Shown: one piece after another, positions 40,553 through 52,917 of the stretch
Layout of the letters: every line of letters begins with the position of its first letter
Numbering within the stretch: the first letter of the stretch is position 1
From: Periplaneta americana
Taxonomy: Eukaryota; Arthropoda; Insecta; Blattodea; Blattidae
Length of the DNA: 64,000 bases
Assembly (NCBI RefSeq): GCF_040183065.1
Contig: NC_091122.1
Coordinates: forward strand, 79,764,955 to 79,828,954
Direction of reading: 5' to 3'
Notes under the pieces: model-generated
The model's input: the letters and a program-made list of their open reading frames with translations, nothing else
Database searches by the model: none
What the model was told of the DNA's origin: nothing
Translations under genes and position numbers: made by a program

Positions 40553-42910
40553 CAGTGGCGAGACATGACATTTCTAATAGGGGAAGCTCCAGGTTATACA
40601 TGTGTTTCACTGTAAAAATTCTTAAGAGAGCATAGTGAATGAGGTGTCAGGTGTCTTTGAGCTGGGAAACAAATAAATAATTAGACCTAAATTCGTGCAC
40701 ATAAATAATGAATAAAATATGTACATAAATAAAAATAAATTAAACATTATTAAACATTATCGTCCCTAATTTTTTGTACACCAGTTCAATCCTCCTTTCT
40801 GTAAAATATGTCAATTACATCATCGTAGAAAAATAGTCTCTGGTGTAATGTAGCAAGCAAGGACTTTTCGATGCTCAGAAGAGCTAGTGAAGATAGTCTC
40901 TCCTGACATTGAATGTTCCGAAGATAGGATTTAATTCTCTTCATTGCTGAGAAGACTTCTCCACAGATGAACTAGATGTGATGATGGTAATTATTAACAG
41001 CACAATTTATGCAGTTCTGGAAAAACTGACACTAATCCTTCTTCTGTCAAGTACTGATGTAATTTCACAACAATGCCCTTATACATTTCACTATATTTGT
41101 ATAATACATTCAATTCACCTCTCAAACTTGAAAAATCAAAGAATTTGTCATAGTTGTGCTTTAAGCAGAAATTGTTTTCCAAACCCTTTAAAGTATCTTG
41201 AATCTAAACTACTGAGGAATTTGAGTTGACTCAAGTCAGCAAATCTATAATCAATGTTTGTTTTCTTTACGTGAATAACTTCCAAAAATATTCTTTTATA
41301 GGCCCTAGATCTGCTTTCTCCTGAAACAGCACCAATTCTTTGTCTTTTACTAGGAGCAAGTTTATCACTGTTGTTAGAGACTTTATCCCAAATAGATTCA
41401 AAACCTTCTCTAAGTATTATAAGATGGGTAGAAAATTTCTCAACTTGTACACTACAGAACTCGATATCAAAAGCCTTTTTCTGGAGAACTCGAAACAATA
41501 TATCAGCCTGAGGAAATATGAAATAGAACATGTTAAGGAAATTGAAATCAAAGTCATGTACTGTTAAAAGAAGACCTCGAGCACTACAGACTATTTCTGG
41601 ATCCCAACTGCCTGAATTTTCAATAATTGAAGTTAGCAAGTCTTCTATTTATTGTTTGTGTTCGTACACAGTTTGTAATAACCTGTTACTATAAGTCCAT
41701 CTTGTTGGAGCTAATGTTGAAAATCTTTTCTTTATCTTATTGTCTAGTGCTGCCATTCACTTTGTTGATTTAGAAAAGAAAATTCCAAAACCAGAAAGGG
41801 TGACAAAAAATATTTTACACTGCTTAATAAAACTCTCTGCTTGTGACAATACTAAATTCAGTCCGTGTGCATAGCAATGCACAAATATAGCTTGTGGCAT
41901 CCTTCTCTTACCCTCCTCTGAACACCACTGTGTTTGCCTGAATTACTGTTGCTCCATCATATGTCTGTGACACCAATTTTGTTTCACAGTTAAATTCATG
42001 TAAGACATTAAATACATGATATGCTAGAGAATTTGCTGTTCTGTCGTCACTGGCATCTCTGAAATACAAAAATCTCTCCTCAATATGTCCAGCTTTTGTC
42101 ACATACCGCAGTATAATAGATAATTGTGACTGTTGTATAATCTGTCGCTTTGTTCATAATTATTCCAATGAAAGGAGTGTCAGAAATTTCCTTCTTGATT
42201 TCTTCTGTCAGTTGCGAAACAGGGAAGATAATGTCATTCTGTATGTCACTGGACAACCCCGAAAAACCGTCGAATTTGAGAACTGATAAGATAACTCTAC
42301 ATCAAAATCTCCAAATTTCTTCAACAGTTCAACATAGTTCCTTCTGTTCAAAGAACTTTCGGAGTCACCGTGGCCTTGAAATGCAAGCTCTTGCTTTCCC
42401 AAAAAACATACTACCTTTATCATCTGAGAAAGTATTCTTCTGTTCCTTTTTATGTCCTCATTATGTTTCTCTATCGAAAGCCGGAATTGTTCACTTAAAC
42501 ACGATTTGATCCTTGTTTTCCTGAACTGTGTAAATTGTTTTAGACACATTATGTGATTTTGTGTGACTTGACGTCTTTTCTGAAATTTATGCAAGTTATT
42601 TAAGTCGTCAAAGTCAGTGTGACTCCAAGCGCTTTTCTCTTGCAAAAATAACAAGCATGGCCAGCAGAACAATTTTCGCAATCTATGGCAGCCACATAAC
42701 CACGGAACTGTGTCATAAATATTTTCATTAAAATATCGCACAAACGCTTTAACACCTTTACTCTGTATACCGAGGTCATTATTAAGAAGTAGTTTTTATT
42801 GGTTACTTTTAATTATATTTAGTTTTCCCTCGTAAGGCAGAGAACTAAACCTACTTTTCAGTACTCTTTCTATCGCACTGTCACATGTAGGCCCTTCTTC
42901 CATGCTGTCC
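40553..42910 (-). mobile_element. hAT element (CAGTGGCG family), nearly full-length coding region
   Basis: The left end reads CAGTGGCGAGACATGACATT from 40553. The minus-strand coding region spans from about 42905 (start MEEGPTCDS) down to about 40770 (hATC block). The matching right terminus was not found, so the 5' end of the element may be lost or diverged. The preceding octamer AGTAGAAG has no partner that I could find. Confidence 0.75.
40770..42905 (-). pseudogene. ZMYM1/DUF4371-like hAT transposase pseudogene
   Basis: Minus strand from 5' to 3': an acidic start (MEEGPTCDSAIERVLKSRFS), then FNENIYDTVPWLCGCHRLRK and LFCWPCLLF (TTF-type zinc finger), then the DUF4371 start MIKVVCFLGKQELAFQGHGD and SSLNRRNYVELLKKFGDFDV. 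After a frameshift near 42.2 kb come a DYTTV-type block, YDGATVIQA (42.1-41.9 kb) and, at 41639-41148, SNNSDKLAPSKRQRIGAVSG. The hATC dimerisation block (FSAMKRIKSYLRN, LALLSIEKSLLATLHQ) lies at 40950-40820. At least five breaks are visible. It is the best preserved member of this family here. Confidence 0.88.
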
Positions 42911-44071
42911 AAAGGGTCCAAAATTTCACCGAGCTGGCACTTGCTCTATCAACTCACAACCTAAGGTTGAGTTAATGTGAATTTCGAACATTTTACCAAT
43001 CATTAACAACTTATTAAGAAAACCCTACTTTTATCTAATAAACTCATTTCTCAAAATAATCTAAAGTGAGCATCGTGCTCTTCTTCTATTGACACGAATA
43101 CTACTAGAGCTAGCCACATATGCATGGAAATTTTGACCTCTAAATTTGTAAGATCATTGCAAACTCATGAAGACTCTTGGCTTGAATTCTTTATATATTG
43201 ATTGTCGAAAATGGAAAATATGAGAATCCCAGAAGGCTTCAACAGCACTGTTTATTGTGGCTTGATTTGTATTGGGGAAATTATACCAATTCCAAATTAT
43301 ACAGTTCTGTTAACTAACTCCCGAAGAATAGTATAGTGAATTGACGTTATTTCGAGTACAACAGGAAGAAAATGAATGACAATAGTACCTTCCATATGTC
43401 TGTATGCTATGGCCATCTTTTGAATTTGTGGTTGCTCATTTTATTACACTGCTTTGGATAGAGCAATAGCTCATTAAGGATAATTTGTGTAATAAATAAT
43501 AATTATTATTATTCGTATTACCGGTATTACAAATAAAGAATTAAGTAAGCAAGGTACTTAGTACTCTGCCTCAATAATTCGAGATCTCTTCTAATTCCAA
43601 AGATAAGGCTCCAATCGATCCTCTCTTTCTGTTTTCTGAAATGAATCGTGTACTGATAACAGAAACAAGTCTCCCTGTAAGTCAATTGGTATCAAGCAGA
43701 TGTTTCCACGAAGTCGCTTAGAGCAATGATATTTTATAATTGGTCAATTTGACTGCATCTTCTCAGTATTCTCTTCAAATTGTATCGTCCTGCAAGGTGG
43801 ATGAGTATTGCAGAAGCTACAGTAGGCCTATGCAGTTCATTTCCTAAGATCTGATTAGATGGTATTTGTAGGTTATCTTCAGCAGTAGGCCTATTTTATA
43901 AGCGTGACGTTTTCGGCTTGATCCTCTTACCTTTTTGGAGAGTGTGCATAAGTAGATTCGTTTATTTCTTCAATATTACACTGTTAATATTAATATTAAC
44001 ACTATCAATATTACACGAACATCAACCTGGATATCACAACTCAAGCACTTTACTCATAATAACAGTAATAA

Positions 44072-44075
<4 letters not shown>
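42911..44075. other. No gene seen
   Basis: AT-rich DNA. The first part may contain the lost 5' end of the hAT element. Nothing else recognised. Confidence 0.5.

Positions 44076-44100
<25 letters not shown>
44076..44100. repeat. (TTAC)n tail of RTE LINE
   Basis: Six TTAC units stand directly next to the LINE's 3' end. On the minus strand they are a (GTAA)n tail, a typical RTE terminus. The same tail stands at 58868-58883. Confidence 0.92.
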
Positions 44101-44102
<2 letters not shown>

Positions 44103-44938
44103 TGGCTTTTAAGGAACCCGAAGGTTCATTGCCGCCCTCACATAAGCCCGCCAGCGGTCCCTATCCTGTGCAAGATTAATCCAGTCTCTATCATCATACC
44201 CCACCTCCCTCAAATCCATTTTAATATTATCCTCCCATCTACGTCTCGGCCTCCCTAAAGGTCTTTTTCCCTCCGGTCTCCCAACTAACACTCTATATGC
44301 ATTTCTGGATTCGCCCATACGTGCTACATGCCCTGCCCATCTCAAACGTCTGGATTTAATGTTCCTAATTATGTCAGGTGAAGAATACAATGCGTGCAGT
44401 TCTGTGTTGTGTAACTTTCTCCATTCTCCTGTAACTTCATCCCGCTTAGCCCCAAATATTTTCCTTAGCACCTTATTCTCAAACACCCTGAACCTATGTT
44501 CCTCTCTCAGAGTGAGAGTCAAAGTTTCACAACCATACAGAAGAACCGGTAATATAACTGTTTTATAAATTCTAACTTTCAGATTTTTGGACAGCAGACT
44601 GGATGATAAGAGCTTCTCAACCGAATAATAACACGCATTTCCCATATTTATTCTGCGTTTAATTTCCTCCCGAGTGTCATTTATATTTGTTACTGTTGCT
44701 CCAAGATATTTTAATTTTTCCACCTCTTCGAAGGATAAATCCCCAATTTTTATATTTCCATTTCGTACAATATTCTGGTCACGAGACATAATCATATACT
44801 TAGTCTTTTCGGGATTTACTTCCAAACCGATCGCTCTACTTGCTTCAAGTAAAATTTCCGTGTTTTCCCTAATCGTTTGTGTATTTTCTCCTAACATATT
44901 CACGTCATCCGCATAGACAAGAAGCTGATGTAACCCGT
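44097..44938 (-). mobile_element. RTE-type LINE, 5'-truncated, copy 2
   Basis: The minus strand runs from the reverse-transcriptase palm (just after the YADD box) to the (GTAA)n tail. The 5' truncation is at about 44938, where an ATA microsatellite begins. The copy is close to those at 1-188 and 58868-59905. Its open 264-codon frame shows it is young. Confidence 0.9.
44109..44903 (-). CDS. Partial reverse transcriptase, C-terminal half (RTE-type LINE)
   Basis: An uninterrupted 264-residue frame begins [20 protein letters not shown], the sequence that follows the YADDV catalytic box (YADD itself falls in the truncated region but is present in the copy at 59.7 kb). It then has [13 protein letters not shown] and KLKYLGATV (thumb), [19 protein letters not shown] (the conserved YGCE motif), [34 protein letters not shown] and [14 protein letters not shown]. 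The frame ends at a natural stop near 44109, 9 bp before the tail. Catalytic aspartates are lacking, so it cannot be active. It survives because it is recent, not because it is a host gene. Confidence 0.85.
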   Translation of the reverse strand: MNMLGENTQTIRENTEILLEASRAIGLEVNPEKTKYMIMSRDQNIVRNGNIKIGDLSFEEVEKLKYLGATVTNINDTREEIKRRINMGNACYYSVEKLLSSSLLSKNLKVRIYKTVILPVLLYGCETLTLTLREEHRFRVFENKVLRKIFGAKRDEVTGEWRKLHNTELHALYSSPDIIRNIKSRRLRWAGHVARMGESRNAYRVLVGRPEGKRPLGRPRRRWEDNIKMDLREVGYDDRDWINLAQDRDRWRAYVRAAMNLRVP

Positions 44939-44942
44939 AACA

Positions 44943-44951
44943 GTAATAATA

Positions 44952-45003
<52 letters not shown>
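44943..45003. repeat. (ATA)n microsatellite
   Basis: A run of ATA units at the 5' truncation point of the RTE copy. Confidence 0.97.
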
Positions 45004-45005
<2 letters not shown>

Positions 45006-45537
45006 TAATATGTATTGTGTAAACTTCCATATGAAAAATAGCTCATTAGGAATTAGAGCTATTGGAACACATTGATTTAGGAAAATTCAACTAGGAATAA
45101 AATATTAGAAAAATTAAAATTTAAGAAATATGTCTGTTAGTAGTGTTGGATTAGGAAAAAATTATTCGATAAAATGTCCGAGAATTCATAATTACACATT
45201 TGTTGATGTGTGAGGTGTCATCTTAAGTGTATCTGAATAATCAGTGACACACATTAAAAATTTGTTAATCGCCTATCAGTATATTTATTCCGACCCTGTT
45301 CAAACACCGTTGTGATGTTCATTTATTTATTAATAACTTCCTTCACAATAGTTGTGTTTTTTTATCAGAGTTATATAGCTAGGAGAGTAAGATGAGAACA
45401 TTCATCATATAAGTCGTGTTTACTAGAAAGCAAGTTCATAAGACAACTTTGTTTTGTATTGTATTTATTTATTCCCTGTGTAATCTATTACAGATTATAG
45501 GTTCGTCATTAGGTATTCACACAAACATATATACACA

Positions 45538-45573
<36 letters not shown>

Positions 45574-45985
45574 AAATAAGATTTCTAGTATGAATTAATT
45601 TTAACATACGGTACTTTAAGTTCTTCAAAGAAATAGTGAAACTAACAAAATATGCGATAAATAACAAAGATACATATTAAATTTTCAGTTTACAAAGACA
45701 TTAAGATAAATGGAATAACTCTTACAAACAAGATATATAATGAGATTACATGAAAAAAGTTACTGTATCATCTGAGGTGATTTATTAGGAGAGCAATTGA
45801 TCCTTTAACAGGCAAAAGACTTCATCTTAGATATTCTGTATGTTTATTATTAATATTTTTAGAGGAAAAATTATGTGCAACAGTAATGAAGGTAGGTATT
45901 CCATTTTGTGGCTTTAATGTAAAAAATCAGTAATTTTGAAAGGCATGGACTGAAGGAAAATAGTTTTTACTCTGGTTTTGAAATA
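45004..45985. other. No gene seen
   Basis: AT-rich DNA with a (CA)n run at 45536-45568. Confidence 0.55.
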
Positions 45986-45989
45986 TTCA

Positions 45990-46345
45990 TAATTTAAATG
46001 TTTAATATCTCCAGGTATCTAGTTATATAAATAAGATACCTATATGTGAAGTACTGTTAAAACTTTTGGTAATAGTATGACAATTTACATGCAAGTTGTT
46101 GGCAGCTCTAGTGTTATGGTCATGAATTTCAGAGTTCCTTTTAAAATAGTTAAGATTTTTATGAATTAAGCAAACTATTTCTAGAATGTAGATGCAGGGG
46201 AGTGGTAAAATATTTAATTCTTTAAAAATTTCTTCGCTTAGAGTGCATATAGGGACTTGTTTCATTATTTTCTTTTGAAGTTTCTTTTGGGGAAAATCCA
46301 TTTTAATAGCAGCATCATAGATGGCACATGGCAAACTTTTCCTTC
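45990..46345 (-). pseudogene. LINE reverse-transcriptase C-terminal fragment (CR1/Jockey-like)
   Basis: The minus-strand frame reads FKELNILPLPCIYILEIVCL, IHKNLNYFKRNSEIHDHNTR and AANNLHVNCHTITKSFNSTS. This matches the LxILPLPxLYIxExLxxxxKNxxxFxxNxxxHxHNTR pattern found near the C-terminus of many insect CR1/Jockey-type reverse transcriptases. The catalytic domain is lost, and both flanks are AT-rich DNA. It is distinct from the LINE at 54.6-58.8 kb. Confidence 0.75.
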
Positions 46346-46349
46346 ATCG

Positions 46350-46746
46350 TGAAATAACACAAGAAAATAATTTCACTTATCAAATATTTGTTTCTGAGTT
46401 CAACAATTGATTTGTCAAAGGAATATGTAGCTTCACCTGAATTGAAAACTGCCTTCTCTATTAATATCTGTGAATTGTATATATTGTACATTTAAAATTC
46501 CAGCTCTTTTGGTTTCTATTTTGAAGTTGAAGAAGTCTACCTCCATTCTGAAGCTCAGTATAAAGTGGCGGCTTTTACTACAAACTTAAAATGAAGATAA
46601 ACTCAAAACATTCTTTCGCTCGAATTAAATTTTAAATTATTCTTGACATGTAATGAAAACTTTCGTTTTCACTTTCACATAAAAACTATGAATTCGTTAT
46701 CTCTTGTAAATACAAAGACTAATGACTAATTTGACATCTTATCGAA

Positions 46747-46813
<67 letters not shown>

Positions 46814-49800
46814 ATGAAGTTACTACTAGTAGTGCAAACTGTCTCTTTTTCTGGAGTTTTTAAGGTTAAATGGAATGAGAGTTGTTGTCATTTATTATTA
46901 ATATATAATTTTGCTATTAAACATGATGTTTACTTAAGGCTATCATTTTATTCATAAATTATAGAATTTTGTACGATTTTGAAATTCATTCATTAAATGA
47001 AGTCCTGGTTTCACAAAACCTTAGAAAATTGCTATTATATTTTGATAATAGATGAAGTGCGAATATTCTTCTGTTATTTGCAAGAGAGAAAGTTTTTTTG
47101 AATGAAATACAGAGAGAACCACGTAATTAGATGCTGAGATTTATTTATTAACTTATTAAACGCATAATAAAGTAAGAGGTTCTTTCAGAGTTGAGTAATA
47201 TGTTAACATGAGAATAAAGAGACTTTGGAAGAAGTAATTATGTAACAAAATTATACGATCTGCATACATCTGCATATAAAATTGATAAATTGAATTAAAA
47301 GAGCCGTGTTAGTTTGATCTGATCTGCAAATCTAGAATTCACTTCATGTTAATACAGTCAGTTGATAATCGAATTTGTGAATTATGACGTGGTTCCGATG
47401 GTTTAAATATTAAAAGTATGCTATGTATGTATTATAACACTATGTACCGGTAACTTATGATTTATTATTCATGTCTAGGATGATAAATTGAGCCTGTTTT
47501 AGTTCATCTCCGCATATTCTTTGTGATGTATGAACAACAAGCTGTTAAAAATAAGGTCAGTGAGACAATATCTTTTTCATACATACCCAACAAAATAAGT
47601 GATTGATACAAAAGACAATAATTAGTAGACATTTTTTAATGTGCGAATGAAGGTAGACTACTTCCACATGTTGTTATACACAAGGTAGTCAGATACGAAC
47701 ACTGGAGTCTTAACATTGAAGTACATTTAGGTCAATGTATAGTGCCAAAAGCAGTTGAAATGACCAATTTTGCTATGTAAATGGTACCGTACTATGAAGG
47801 TAGGTGAGGGCTTTAAACTTGTAAGTGGGTTTTATTGTTTGGTGGTTGTTAAAAATGTTGTAACGTTATGTAACTGCACTATGTAATTTTTTATAATTAT
47901 GTTATACAGTTTGGTGTAAATCTTAGATAATAGAATATCCCTTGTAGAATGATTGAATCTTAAAAAGATGAACTAAAATAACTGCAGTATAATTATGAGA
48001 AAATTTTAAAAGCCATCTTTTAACTGTATTTTAAAGAGTGCAAATTTTTACCCTATGTGTTTATACTGTATTAGATGAAAAATGTTTCTCCTTTTCCCTA
48101 TTTAAATGTATAAATGCTTCTAAAATATTACACTCACGTTTTGTTATCATGACATGTTGGGGTTCATGTATTTAGATTTCTAAGCTTGCAAGTCGAAAGG
48201 AGCCCCCAGGGTCCAGTTGTCCAGTTGCTAATAACAACGGAGATGTAATCATGCTTGACTCCTGCAAAATGAATGGTGAGGGAAGTATTTATTTTAAGAA
48301 AATTAACTACAATAAGATTTGTCGCTACAATGTTTTCAGACAATAAACATAATGTACCCATAGACTGACTTGACTGCATAACAAAACCAAGTTCCAAATG
48401 AGAAAGAGAGAATGAGAGCGAGAGAGAAAAACTATACTGCTCATGCAGTGAGTATTATTAATATTATTATTATAAAATAACAGTTTCTTAGTGGTAATTA
48501 GTTTTATATGCATATTGTATTGATTGCAGTCATTTTTTCATTCACAAATAGTTACATGATTATTCTTAGAAGTGTTATTACAGGTATTCCCTCTACTTAC
48601 AAGGAATAATCAGACTTACAAAACTTTTCTTCGAAGTTCTGAGGGATGTTAAAAGAAATCTCTGATCCAATGCATTACACTTATTTATGAAGCATTACAT
48701 TTTCTTTCTTGGACAGGATATACCTCAGATATAGATCCATTCAATCATTAGAAAACAAATGTGTGGTCTGGTTTCTTGCTTTTGTTTGGATGTATCGAAG
48801 CCCTAACCATAATAATAATAATGTTTCCAGTGTTCTAACAAACAGTGCAGTCATAACATTTTTACACCAGAGTGATGTTTCTTGTTTCTTTAATGGAGTT
48901 AATATTGAAAAAATATAAAAAAATGTAACATATATAATATATGTGTGTGTGAGTGTGTTTATTATCATGGCTTCCGGGTAAAGCATACCTCAGAAACATG
49001 TGTTACCAAGAAACTATTTGTAGTAAAGATATCGAGAAGAAATGTACTACTTGTCTGCTTGCAGTGAAACTATTAATTTTAAATCAAAATGGCAACCACA
49101 AACAGTTCTAAGAGTTTCTTTGAACCTTGAAACTACAGCTGGAAGCATCTGACAGAGCAAGCATCAGGCCTATATATATTGTACCAGGAAACCACTGGAC
49201 GACAGCAACTGCCCATGTGATGTTTTGTTGTGAATTGTTCAAATCGAGTGTGTATTCTGTTCTGGTTCATCAAGAACGTCTGAAAGGTGGTGAACACAAG
49301 TGCTATGATCACCGAGCACGGCACATGATCAGAACTAAAGAAATTAAACTTTTTTATTGTATTTATTTTTTTTAATGAACAAAGAGTAGTGTGTGTTTTT
49401 TTCAGGATATTTCATCTTTCTGCTATGCAGTGTGATTATATAACATACGTAAATAACAGATGATCTCAGCACTGGAAATTATTACTAGCGTTGGAAAGAT
49501 ATATAGATGATGTCTGATTATGATGAACATTTATGTAAGAGGTATAAAAAACTAGCAAGAAATTTTTCAATGGATTGCTGATGCCTTAAATTGGAGAATG
49601 TTTGGGTTAAATTCAAGTCTGTCTGAATGTTTGCTGGATACTGCAAACATTATAAGTCTTCCATTTAAGAATAATTATAATGGATAAGAACTAGAATACA
49701 CGTGTAGTTGCCAGCCATAGAAAGGGGAGTAACAAAAATATCTAGGCGAAGGATGGCACAGTTATGATTAAATAATATTTATTTTTTGGTATTATTATAC

Positions 49801-50296
49801 TACTAAGATATCAATAAAAAAAGCTTTGTCAATGCCAACTTTGTATTTACCAAGTTTTCAAAGTTGGTATTACTGTAATATTAGAGACTCAGAAAAAACT
49901 GTTTTTTTTTTAATTTATTCGAGTGTATAACATCTAATTAAAAAGAAATTTATTGCAGTGTTTTGCATCACGTGTTAGCAATTGTTAGACTTGATGTAAT
50001 GTTATATAGAGTAGCTAGTGCTTATACTGAAACAATACAATTCCTAGAGTTATTATTAATTGGGACCCACGAATCACTATTCCAGTCCTCAAAAATGTTG
50101 GAACAAATATCAAATTTTGTGTAAAACAATGAAATAAATAAAAAATAAAGCTTCAGCAAATCGTAATTATTTAATTTTAGTACAGGTAGTCACAAATTAA
50201 ACAAATGTAAATTGTGTATATTTGTGAAATTAATTTAATTTCGTATACATTTCAAATGACAGTACTGTAGCCACTCTTGAGCTACGGGTATGGAAG
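46350..50296. other. No gene seen
   Basis: Nearly 4 kb of AT-rich DNA, with a (TA)n run at 46755-46809 and a GA-rich run at 48405-48428. Reading frames of 62-82 codons match no known family. Confidence 0.55.
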
Positions 50297-50559
50297 TACA
50301 GTAGCGATCAAAAGTATTTTGTAGAAAGCATATGTCACAATTACATAAAGATAAATATTGAATAGAAAAAATTGCCAGTGAATAATTGAAAAGTATGTAC
50401 TTCTAATCCATTTAGTACCAAAATATATTTAGTTTAAACAGAGTTATCTTGCGTAAAAAAATTATTGAAAATTCTTCTGGATCAAAAATAATTTGTAAGT
50501 CTAAGTATGTAACAATAAAACAAAAATATTCTGGACTCTGAGAAAAAAAATCAGTATTT

Positions 50560-51545
50560 CGTTGGTACCCCTGAGCTTTGATCACAGCAGCACATCTGTT
50601 TGGCATTGAATCCACAAGATTTTGCAGTCGCTCATGTGGAGGTTGTGACCATTCTTTCAATAAGGCAGCAAAGAACTGATACTGATTTGAGTAACATCTA
50701 CGACAAACACGTCGATCCAATTTATCCCAGAGATGTTCAATAAGATTAAGATCTGCTCTTTGGCTTGGCCAATCCAAAAGTTTGATTATTTTATCTCCAA
50801 AGAATTTTTTTAAATGGTTGGAAGTGTGTTTTGGATCATTGTCCAGCTGAAAAATTCATTTAAGTGGCATATTCTTCCTCCCATCTGGAACCATATTCTT
50901 TTCTAAAATATCACTATACAAGAAACGATCCATATTTCCTTCTATTTGGACTAGAGGACCAACTCCACTGTTAGGAAAGCATCCCCACACTATGATGCTA
51001 CCATCACCATGCTTAGTAATCAGTACCTGGTATTTTTTGTTGTCTTTTTGGTTTTTTGCACACCAACAGAAGAAAATAAATTAAATTTATTCTCATCACT
51101 CCATAACACCTTATACCAGTCTGTAGTGTTCCATGTTTGATATATTTCTTCCTATTTTTTGGATTTATGAGTGGTTTTCGTGATGGTCGTCTACCATTTA
51201 AATCACCAGCTACTGGGCGACGATTCACAGTAGAGACATGTAGGTTCAGTCCATGGTGCTACTCTAGATCATGCCTAATTTGCCGAGCCGATTTTCATGG
51301 ATCAGCAACCGACTGCTTACAAATGATTCTGTCATCCCTCATTGTTGTTTTTTGAGGACGACCAGACATTGGCTTATTGTCTACTGACCCTTCTTGTTTT
51401 TGCTGTCGACTCCACACATTTATAGGTTGTTGTGATATACCGAAATCTTTAACAAAGCTAGACTGCGATTTTCCTTTCTTCAAAGCGTTTAAAACAGACT
51501 TGTCTCACATCCACAGAGTACCGTATTCCTTTTGTTTTGGCATCC
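50560..51545 (-). pseudogene. Tc1 transposase pseudogene (DD34E type)
   Basis: Minus strand from 5' to 3': a PKQKEYGTL-like start (51540), KKGKSQSSFVKDFGISQQPI and NVWSRQQKQEGSVDNKPMSG (helix-turn-helix and linker), RPVAGDLNGRRPSRKPLINP and KNRKKYIKHGTLQTGIRCYG in shifted frames. Then come a FNLF-SDG-type first Asp region, the second Asp region (QLDNDPKHTS-type) and LNLIEHLWDKLDRRVCRRCY (Glu region), ending LVDSMPNRCAAVIKAQGY. Compared with copy 1 the frame errors are at different sites, so the two decayed independently. Confidence 0.9.
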
Positions 51546-51642
51546 TTGCAACGGTCTGTACAAATACACAAGCACTGTTTAAATATCTAAACACTAGTAT
51601 TTAATATATACCATGCCACCAAATCAAACCACAAAATACTTA

Positions 51643-51864
51643 CAGTCCGCATTTCACGAGAAGATCCGAGCAAGGAATGCGAGTTTTTCCCCCCACTCTT
51701 ATAACCTGAACCGGCCGGCCATTGACCAAGCCTTGTACCAGCCAGCCAATGATATCACTCCCATCCACCTGCTCCTTCAAGAACGCCGAGTCACTAGCTT
51801 ACTCTCCTCTTACTCCGCAAGGACCATACTCCCCTCGCAGGGATCTTCTCGTGAAATTTGGAAG
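51643..51864. mobile_element. 222-bp MITE, TA-flanked, in the Tc1 element
   Basis: It starts CAGTCCGCATTTCACGAGAA and ends TTCTCGTGAAATTTGGAAG. A 17-bp perfect inverted repeat (ATTTCACGAGAAGATCC) lies at 51651-51667 and 51841-51857. TA precedes and follows it (51641-51642 and 51865-51866). In Tc1 copy 1 the equivalent place near 4585 reads straight through. The outer eight bases on each side differ from one another. The interior is non-coding and C-rich. Confidence 0.88.
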
Positions 51865-52053
51865 TATGAGCTAATGGAATATGCATTTATATTGTTATTC
51901 TATGAACTTGCGTGTTTCCTAGATACGTTACCAAAGCAACGTGATGCTACTCAAAGAATGACACAGCTGTGTGCTTTGCGTTGTTGTAACTGCATGCAAA
52001 CAGTACTGACAACATAAAACCTTAACTACAAAATACTTTTGAGCGCTACTGTA

Positions 52054-52840
52054 GGTTAAAAAAAAGGAAGAAAAAAAAAAGAATTTGATTGAGAGGTGAC
52101 TTGTTGGTAAAATTCTCAGAATTTCAACAGCATTTAATCTCATCAGCTTAAGATGATTTGTTACGTAAATAAAATAAATTATAATATAATATGATATGTG
52201 AAAATAGTTAAGGTATAAGTGGGGAATTATAAATAAAAATAAGAAAAATTGCAGTTTCTTAATATATTTCGAGCTTTGTCTTCTCTTTTACTATGTGCAT
52301 TCTATTATTCTTTAAAAGGGTACTTCAAATAGATTAATTTGGATTATGCAAGCAGTCTTTAAGATAATAATCATAATTTGATTTGTGACTGACCTCCGCA
52401 TGTTTATCTCGACTCCATTTCATAGTGAATATATTTGATTTTTACATTCATGAGGCTCAGGGTTGAATCACAAAGGCCGAATATTTTGATTGACCCCTGA
52501 CCCACAAGCTGGATAAGTAGGCCTAATAGACAATTCCATCGATGATAGATGTCGCACATTTGATAGAGGATAAAAAAACTTGTTTAAATAAAGGTTCAGC
52601 CCTTCCATTACTTGAGTGTTAAAATATAAACTTATCATTTCATTGATTAATGTTGGGCCCCAGATAGCATACATAAATACAAAAAAGAAATACAAACAAT
52701 GACGAAAATAATACAAATTAAGTTAAAGCCCTTTAGAGGGTCAACAGGGTCAAAAGAACATTATAGAGCTCTCATCGAGCTAACACAGGAAGAAAAATAA
52801 TGAAAAACGGAGATAACAATGTTGATAGTGATAACTGATG
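52054..52840. other. No gene seen
   Basis: AT-rich DNA between the Tc1 and the microsatellite before piggyBac. No family recognised. Confidence 0.5.
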
Positions 52841-52843
52841 ATG

Positions 52844-52902
<59 letters not shown>
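52841..52902. repeat. (ATA)n microsatellite
   Basis: About 60 bp of ATA units. Confidence 0.97.
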
Positions 52903-52904
<2 letters not shown>

Positions 52905-52917
52905 CATTACATATTAA

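Larger units (their letters stand above)
50299..52051 (-). mobile_element. Tc1-like transposon, copy 2, with nested MITE
   Basis: The left end CAGTAGCGATCAAAAGTATT and right end AATACTTTTGAGCGCTACTG match the ends of the element at 4405-7490, in inverse orientation. TA flanks both (50297-50298 and 52052-52053). Without the MITE at 51643-51864 it is 1531 bp. The minus-strand transposase is broken. It offers the empty-site reference for the hAT nested in copy 1, as copy 1 does for the MITE nested here. Confidence 0.93.

Noticed and set aside
44109..44903. A host gene, because of the long open frame
   Set aside because: It is the C-terminal half of a LINE reverse transcriptase with other copies in this window and a tandem-repeat tail.
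2577..46809. CRISPR arrays or satellite arrays
   Set aside because: Only simple-sequence runs of 2-3 bp periods and isolated two-unit duplications were seen; no spaced repeats.
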